Shown here one piece after another: positions 60,032-64,000 of a stretch of 64,000 nucleotides of DNA. Position 1 is the stretch's first letter, and every line of letters begins with the position of its first letter. The notes beneath the pieces were generated by a model, which saw nothing but the letters and a program-made list of their open reading frames with translations, ran no database searches and was not told the origin of the DNA. The DNA lies in contig NZ_LT222319.1 in the NCBI RefSeq assembly GCF_900074915.1, positions 3,877,001-3,941,000 on the forward strand, given 5' to 3'. Made by a program: the position numbers and the translations under genes. This DNA is from Pseudomonas cerasi (GTDB lineage: Bacteria; Pseudomonadota; Gammaproteobacteria; Pseudomonadales; Pseudomonadaceae).

Positions 60032-63000
60032 ACCAGTACGCCTGCTGGATGTCGGTCAACGGAAACGGCGCGAAACGTGCGCTGCGATCAGCTTCAATCG
60101 GGGCAAAGGGTGTGTCGAGCGAAGGCCCGTCACCCCGCCCGAGCCGCACCTGCTCGGCCAGGTCCATCAGCACCGGCGTCTTGAACAGGCTGCTCAGGGA
60201 CAGTTGCGCGCCCATGCGCTGGTTGATCATGTAGATCATCCGTGTGGCCAGCAGCGAATGCCCGCCCAGCTCGAAAAAGTTGTCGTGAATACCAACCTGC
60301 TGGCACTTGAGCACCTCGGCCCAGATGCACACCATCTGCCGCTCGGTCTCGTCGCGCGGTGCCACATAGGCACTGGCGGCCTGCCGCTCTGGCGCCGGCA
60401 GCGCCTGACGGTCGAGCTTGCCGTTGCGGGTCAGCGGCAATTGCGCCAGCGCCACCCAGGCCGTCGGCACCATGTGTTCCGGCAGGTGGCGGTGCAGCTC
60501 GGCACGCAGCGTTTCGGCGGTTGCAGGCCCCACCACGTAGGCCACCAGACGCTTGTCGCCCGGCACGTCTTCGCGCAGCAGCACCACCGCTTCCTGCACA
60601 CCGGGTTGCCGGTGCAGAAGGCTGTCGATCTCGCCCAGCTCGACGCGAAAACCGCGCAACTTGACCTGCTGGTCGATGCGCCCCAGGTACTGCACATTGC
60701 CGTCGGCCTGGAACCGCGCCAGATCCCCGCTTCGGTACATGCGCGCACCAGGCAGTGGGTTGAACGGGTCAGGCAGGAAGCGTTCAGCGCTCAGGTCCGG
60801 ACGATTCAGATAACCCCGGGCCAGGCACGCACCGGCGATATACAGCTCGCCTGCCACGCCGACCGGCACCGGGTTCAGGTCGCCGTCCAGCACATACAAA
60901 CGCGCATTGGCGATGGGCCGGCCAATCGGCGGTGCGTCCGGCCACTGCGTGGCGTCGTCACAGTTCAGGCTGAACTGGCTGACCACGTGGGTTTCGGTCG
61001 GGCCGTACTGGTTGTGCAGTTGTGCACCGCCAAGGCCGCAGACAAAGGCACGCAGTTCGTCGTTGACGAGCAACGCCTCGCCAGCGGTGATGACTTCGCA
61101 GCCGCCCTTTGGCAAGGGCATCGGCACCGACGCGTCGGTTTCAGTGAAACTGGCCAGTTGCTGAAGCACGGCGAACGGCAGAAACGCCCGTTGTACGTCC
61201 TCGGCCACCAGCGTCGGACGCAGCGCAGCGAGGTCCTTGCGGCCGGCTTCGCTCATCAGCACCAGGCTGCCACCCTGGCACAACGTGCTGCAGATTTCCT
61301 GAAACGACACGTCGAAATTCAACGATGCGAATTGCAGCACGCGTTGTGACGCAGGCGTTTGCTCCAGTTGCCAGGCGATCAGGTTATCCAGGGCGGCACG
61401 ACTGTGCGCCACGCCCTTGGGCCGCCCGGTCGAGCCGGAAGTGTAGAGCACGTAAGCCAGGTTGCCGGGGCTGACGGGGACTTGCGGGTTGGCCTCGGAA
61501 TACCCAGACCAGCGCTGCGCCTCAACGTCGAGGCAGCAGATCGGCAGCGTGTCGGGCAATGGCGGCAGACCGGCACGCAGTGCAGTCTGGGTCAGCAGCA
61601 GGCTTGGAGCGGCATCCGCGAACATGAACGCCAGCCGCTCGGCCGGATATGCCGGATCGAACGGCACGTAAGCGGCGCCGGTCTTGAGAATGGCCAGCAG
61701 GCCGATGATCATCTGCGGCGAGCGCTCCAGACACAGCCCCACGCGCTGCTCGGGACCCACGCCCTGCTCGATCAGGTAATTCGCCAGGCGGTTGGCAGAC
61801 AGATTGAGCGCAGCGTAAGTCAGCGCTCGCTCATTGGCCAGCAACGCCACGGCGTCGGGTGTGTGCTGCGCAACGGCTTCGAAGCGCTTGACGCAATCGG
61901 GCTGTGCCGAGGTATCGCGCTCGGTGCGGTTCCAGTCGTGGACGATTCGTCGGTGCTGCTCGGCGTTGAGCAGGTCGAGCGTCGCCAGCGGCTGTTCGCT
62001 GTCCTCGACCATCTGCATGAGGATGCGGCGCAGGTAGTCGCCCATCTGCACCACGGTCTCCGGCTCGAACAGCCCCGACGCGTATTCCAGGCCACCGACG
62101 ATTTGTCCGTCACGTTCGCTGAGTGCCAGTTGCAGGTCGAATTTGGCCACTGGCTGGACGCTTTGCAGCACGCTGACGTCGAGCCCGGACAACTCCAGAT
62201 CCGAATCCTGATGCTGCTCCCAGGCGAACAGCACCTGGAACACCGGGCTGTAAGCCAGACTGCGCGGCGGGTTGAGCAACTCCACCACTTGATCGAAAGG
62301 CAAGTCCTGATGTTCCTGAGCGGCAAGCGCTACGTTGCGCGCCTGTTGCAGCCAGTTGGCCACCGTCGGGCTGCCGGAGCGGGTCATGCGCAGGGCCAGG
62401 GTATTGACGAAGAACCCGATCAACCCTTCCAGCTCATGCTGGCTGCGGTTCGCCGAGGGCACACCGATGACCACGTCATCCTGACCCGACAGGCGCATCA
62501 GCAGCAGCGACCAGGCCGCCAGCAGGTTCATGAACAACGTGGTGCCCTGCTGCGTAGCCAACACTCGGAGCCGTGCTGTCAGCGCGCGGTCAAAGACCAG
62601 CGGCACGAAGCCGCCGCGGTAATCCTGGGCCGCCGGACGTTTATGATCGGTGGGCAACTCCAGCAATAGCGGAGCACCGCTCAGGGTTTCACGCCAGTAG
62701 CACCGCTGCGCGTCCAGCACCTCACCGGACAGCCACTGGCGTTGCCAGGCCGCGTAATCCACATACTGGACAGGCAACGGCGGCAGTGCCAGGGACTGCC
62801 CGAGTGCGGCCGGTTGCTGAGTAGCCGCTGCGTAGAGCAGCCCCAACTCGCGGGTCAGCACGCCCATCGACCAGCCATCCGAAACAATGTGGTGCTGGGT
62901 CAGTAACAACACGTGATCATCATCGGCCAGTTTGACCAGGCTGACGCGCATCAACGGCCCCACCGCCAGGTCGAACGGCTTGCTGCCCTCTGCGTCGATC

Positions 63001-64000
63001 AACGCCAGCAGACGCGCCTGGGCATCGTGCTCGCCGCGCAGATCGATGACTGGCAACGGAATGATCGCTCCCGCCGCCGCAACGCGCTGCCGCCCCTCGC
63101 CCTCGACCGCGAAAAACGTGGTGCGTAACGCCTCGTGGCGGGCCACCAGTTGATTGAAACTGCGCTCCAGCGCGGCCACTTGCAACGGCCCGCGCAGGCG
63201 CAGGTTCAACGGCATGTGGTAGGCCGCGTTGCCGCCTTCCATCTGCGCCAGAAACCACAGACGCTGCTGAGCAGACGACAACATGTGTGCCCCGCTACGT
63301 TCTACAGCCATGATCGGTGGACGAGCGTCGCCCTGCTGAGCGGTGCTCAGTCGTTCGGCGAACTGCTGCAGCACGGGGGCGGTAAACAGGGCTGAGGGTG
63401 ACACCTCAAGATGCAGCGTCTGTCGAACCTTGGCCAATACGCGCATCACCAGCAGCGAGTGGCCGCCGAGTGCAAAAAAGTGATCCTGGCGACCGACTCG
63501 CTCGACGCCCAGCACCTCGGCCCAGATGGCCGCAATATCCATTTCCAGCGCGCCTTGCGCGGCTTCGAAAACATGCCGATCGAACGCGTCATCCCCCGGC
63601 TCGGGCAGTGCGATGCGGTCCAGCTTGCCATTGGCGGTCAGCGGCAGCGCGTCCATACGCACGAACGCGGCAGGAATCATGTAGTCCGGCAGGCTGAGCT
63701 GCAGATGCTGGCGGAGGCTTTTGGGCGTCAGCGCTGCGCCGGTCTGTTCGCGAAAGTAGGCAATCAGCCTGGGCACGCCCGCGTTGTCCTCGCGCAGCAC
63801 AACCACGTTGTCACGCACACCGGCAACCTCGGCCAGACGCGCCTCGATTTCACCCAGTTCCAGGCGCAGACCGCGCAGCTTGGCCTGCGAGTCGTTGCGC
63901 CCGAGAAACTCCAGATGGCCGTCAGCCCGATAGCGGGCCAGGTCGCCAGTACGGTACAACCGCTCACCGGCCACGAACGGGCTGTCGATGAAGCGCTCGC
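59982..64000 (-). CDS. NRPS, 5' end off the window, 3' end truncated by deletion (A'-T-C-A-T-Cy')
   Basis: The frame is open to the window edge (the sequence before the first in-window start codon is still A-domain: ERFIDSPF). It shows the end of one A domain (GRNDSQAKLRGLRLELGEIEA; quoted partly), a carrier (LGGHSLLVM), a condensation domain (QHHIVSDGWSMG), a full A domain and a carrier (LGGHSLLATRM). It ends in the first motif of a heterocyclization domain (FPLTDIQQAYWFGR fits FPLxxxQxAYxxGR). It then stops after LGGVSATE. The full A domain has pocket residues DVQFIAQVVK by hand alignment, close to the proline code. An intact gene would continue with Cy-A-T-TE, adding a thiazoline or oxazoline. 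Here the cyclization domain is lost. Confidence 0.9.
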   Translation of the reverse strand, partial: ERFIDSPFVAGERLYRTGDLARYRADGHLEFLGRNDSQAKLRGLRLELGEIEARLAEVAGVRDNVVVLREDNAGVPRLIAYFREQTGAALTPKSLRQHLQLSLPDYMIPAAFVRMDALPLTANGKLDRIALPEPGDDAFDRHVFEAAQGALEMDIAAIWAEVLGVERVGRQDHFFALGGHSLLVMRVLAKVRQTLHLEVSPSALFTAPVLQQFAERLSTAQQGDARPPIMAVERSGAHMLSSAQQRLWFLAQMEGGNAAYHMPLNLRLRGPLQVAALERSFNQLVARHEALRTTFFAVEGEGRQRVAAAGAIIPLPVIDLRGEHDAQARLLALIDAEGSKPFDLAVGPLMRVSLVKLADDDHVLLLTQHHIVSDGWSMGVLTRELGLLYAAATQQPAALGQSLALPPLPVQYVDYAAWQRQWLSGEVLDAQRCYWRETLSGAPLLLELPTDHKRPAAQDYRGGFVPLVFDRALTARLRVLATQQGTTLFMNLLAAWSLLLMRLSGQDDVVIGVPSANRSQHELEGLIGFFVNTLALRMTRSGSPTVANWLQQARNVALAAQEHQDLPFDQVVELLNPPRSLAYSPVFQVLFAWEQHQDSDLELSGLDVSVLQSVQPVAKFDLQLALSERDGQIVGGLEYASGLFEPETVVQMGDYLRRILMQMVEDSEQPLATLDLLNAEQHRRIVHDWNRTERDTSAQPDCVKRFEAVAQHTPDAVALLANERALTYAALNLSANRLANYLIEQGVGPEQRVGLCLERSPQMIIGLLAILKTGAAYVPFDPAYPAERLAFMFADAAPSLLLTQTALRAGLPPLPDTLPICCLDVEAQRWSGYSEANPQVPVSPGNLAYVLYTSGSTGRPKGVAHSRAALDNLIAWQLEQTPASQRVLQFASLNFDVSFQEICSTLCQGGSLVLMSEAGRKDLAALRPTLVAEDVQRAFLPFAVLQQLASFTETDASVPMPLPKGGCEVITAGEALLVNDELRAFVCGLGGAQLHNQYGPTETHVVSQFSLNCDDATQWPDAPPIGRPIANARLYVLDGDLNPVPVGVAGELYIAGACLARGYLNRPDLSAERFLPDPFNPLPGARMYRSGDLARFQADGNVQYLGRIDQQVKLRGFRVELGEIDSLLHRQPGVQEAVVLLREDVPGDKRLVAYVVGPATAETLRAELHRHLPEHMVPTAWVALAQLPLTRNGKLDRQALPAPERQAASAYVAPRDETERQMVCIWAEVLKCQQVGIHDNFFELGGHSLLATRMIYMINQRMGAQLSLSSLFKTPVLMDLAEQVRLGRGDGPSLDTPFAPIEADRSARFAPFPLTDIQQAYWFGREASVSLGGVSATE

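Overview
The window looks like chromosome of a plant-associated Pseudomonas of the P. syringae group. The reasons are conserved Pseudomonas gene blocks (dnaX-ebfC, GntR-smc-zipA-ligA beside the xanthine dehydrogenase genes, and the 4.5S RNA gene ffs), Pseudomonas-type REPINs, an ACC deaminase gene, and a canonical HrpL-type hrp box in front of an orphan gene. All assignments were read from sequence by eye; no database was searched.

Region 1 (1-9.7 kb) holds the 5' part of an ABC exporter gene, a small conserved protein gene, pdxB, tusA, the ebfC-dnaX operon, a solute-binding protein gene, a Tat-exported acid phosphatase/phospholipase gene with a Pho-box-like site, and an MscS-type channel gene. 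Region 2 (9.8-15.2 kb) is accessory DNA. An hrp box precedes a candidate type III effector gene. Next comes a decayed 4.3-kb integrative element bounded by 64-bp direct repeats of ffs. It carries remnants of two recombinases and an AT-rich three-gene operon (PD-(D/E)XK nuclease, DUF2971, HEPN-like), which is a candidate defence module. Region 3 (15.4-25.2 kb) has an acetyltransferase gene, a zinc metallopeptidase gene, ligA, zipA, smc and a GntR regulator gene.

Region 4 (25.4-39.5 kb) is a nearly complete purine-to-glyoxylate catabolic locus. XdhABC and GuaD feed urate. PuuD, UraH, UraD, PuuE, Alc and AllA degrade it. A Tsx/OmpK-like porin may bring in nucleosides. A second GntR-FCD regulator gene lies inside the locus, and TTGTnnACAA palindromes sit at its own promoter and in the uraH/puuE intergenic region. 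Several repeat families have invaded this locus: a REPIN that now encodes the XdhB C-terminus, a 157-bp tandem array, and a palindromic element between alc and allA.

Region 5 (39.6-48.6 kb) contains DUF808, Lrp-type regulator and ACC deaminase genes, a LysR regulator divergent from an amber-interrupted EamA transporter gene, a 173-bp MITE-like element, a chemoreceptor gene, a saccharopine-dehydrogenase-like gene and an acetyltransferase gene. Region 6 (48.6-64 kb, all minus strand) is a biosynthetic cluster that continues beyond the window: a multimodular NRPS, a 3060-residue NRPS-PKS hybrid (A-T-C-A-T-KS-KR-ACP-TE, no AT) and a TauD-family dioxygenase. The upstream NRPS gene has apparently lost a cyclization domain and most of an adenylation domain, with a frameshift at the join. 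The hybrid is predicted to make an aliphatic aminoacyl-prolyl-ketide, which resembles the logic of the detoxin/rimosamide family.
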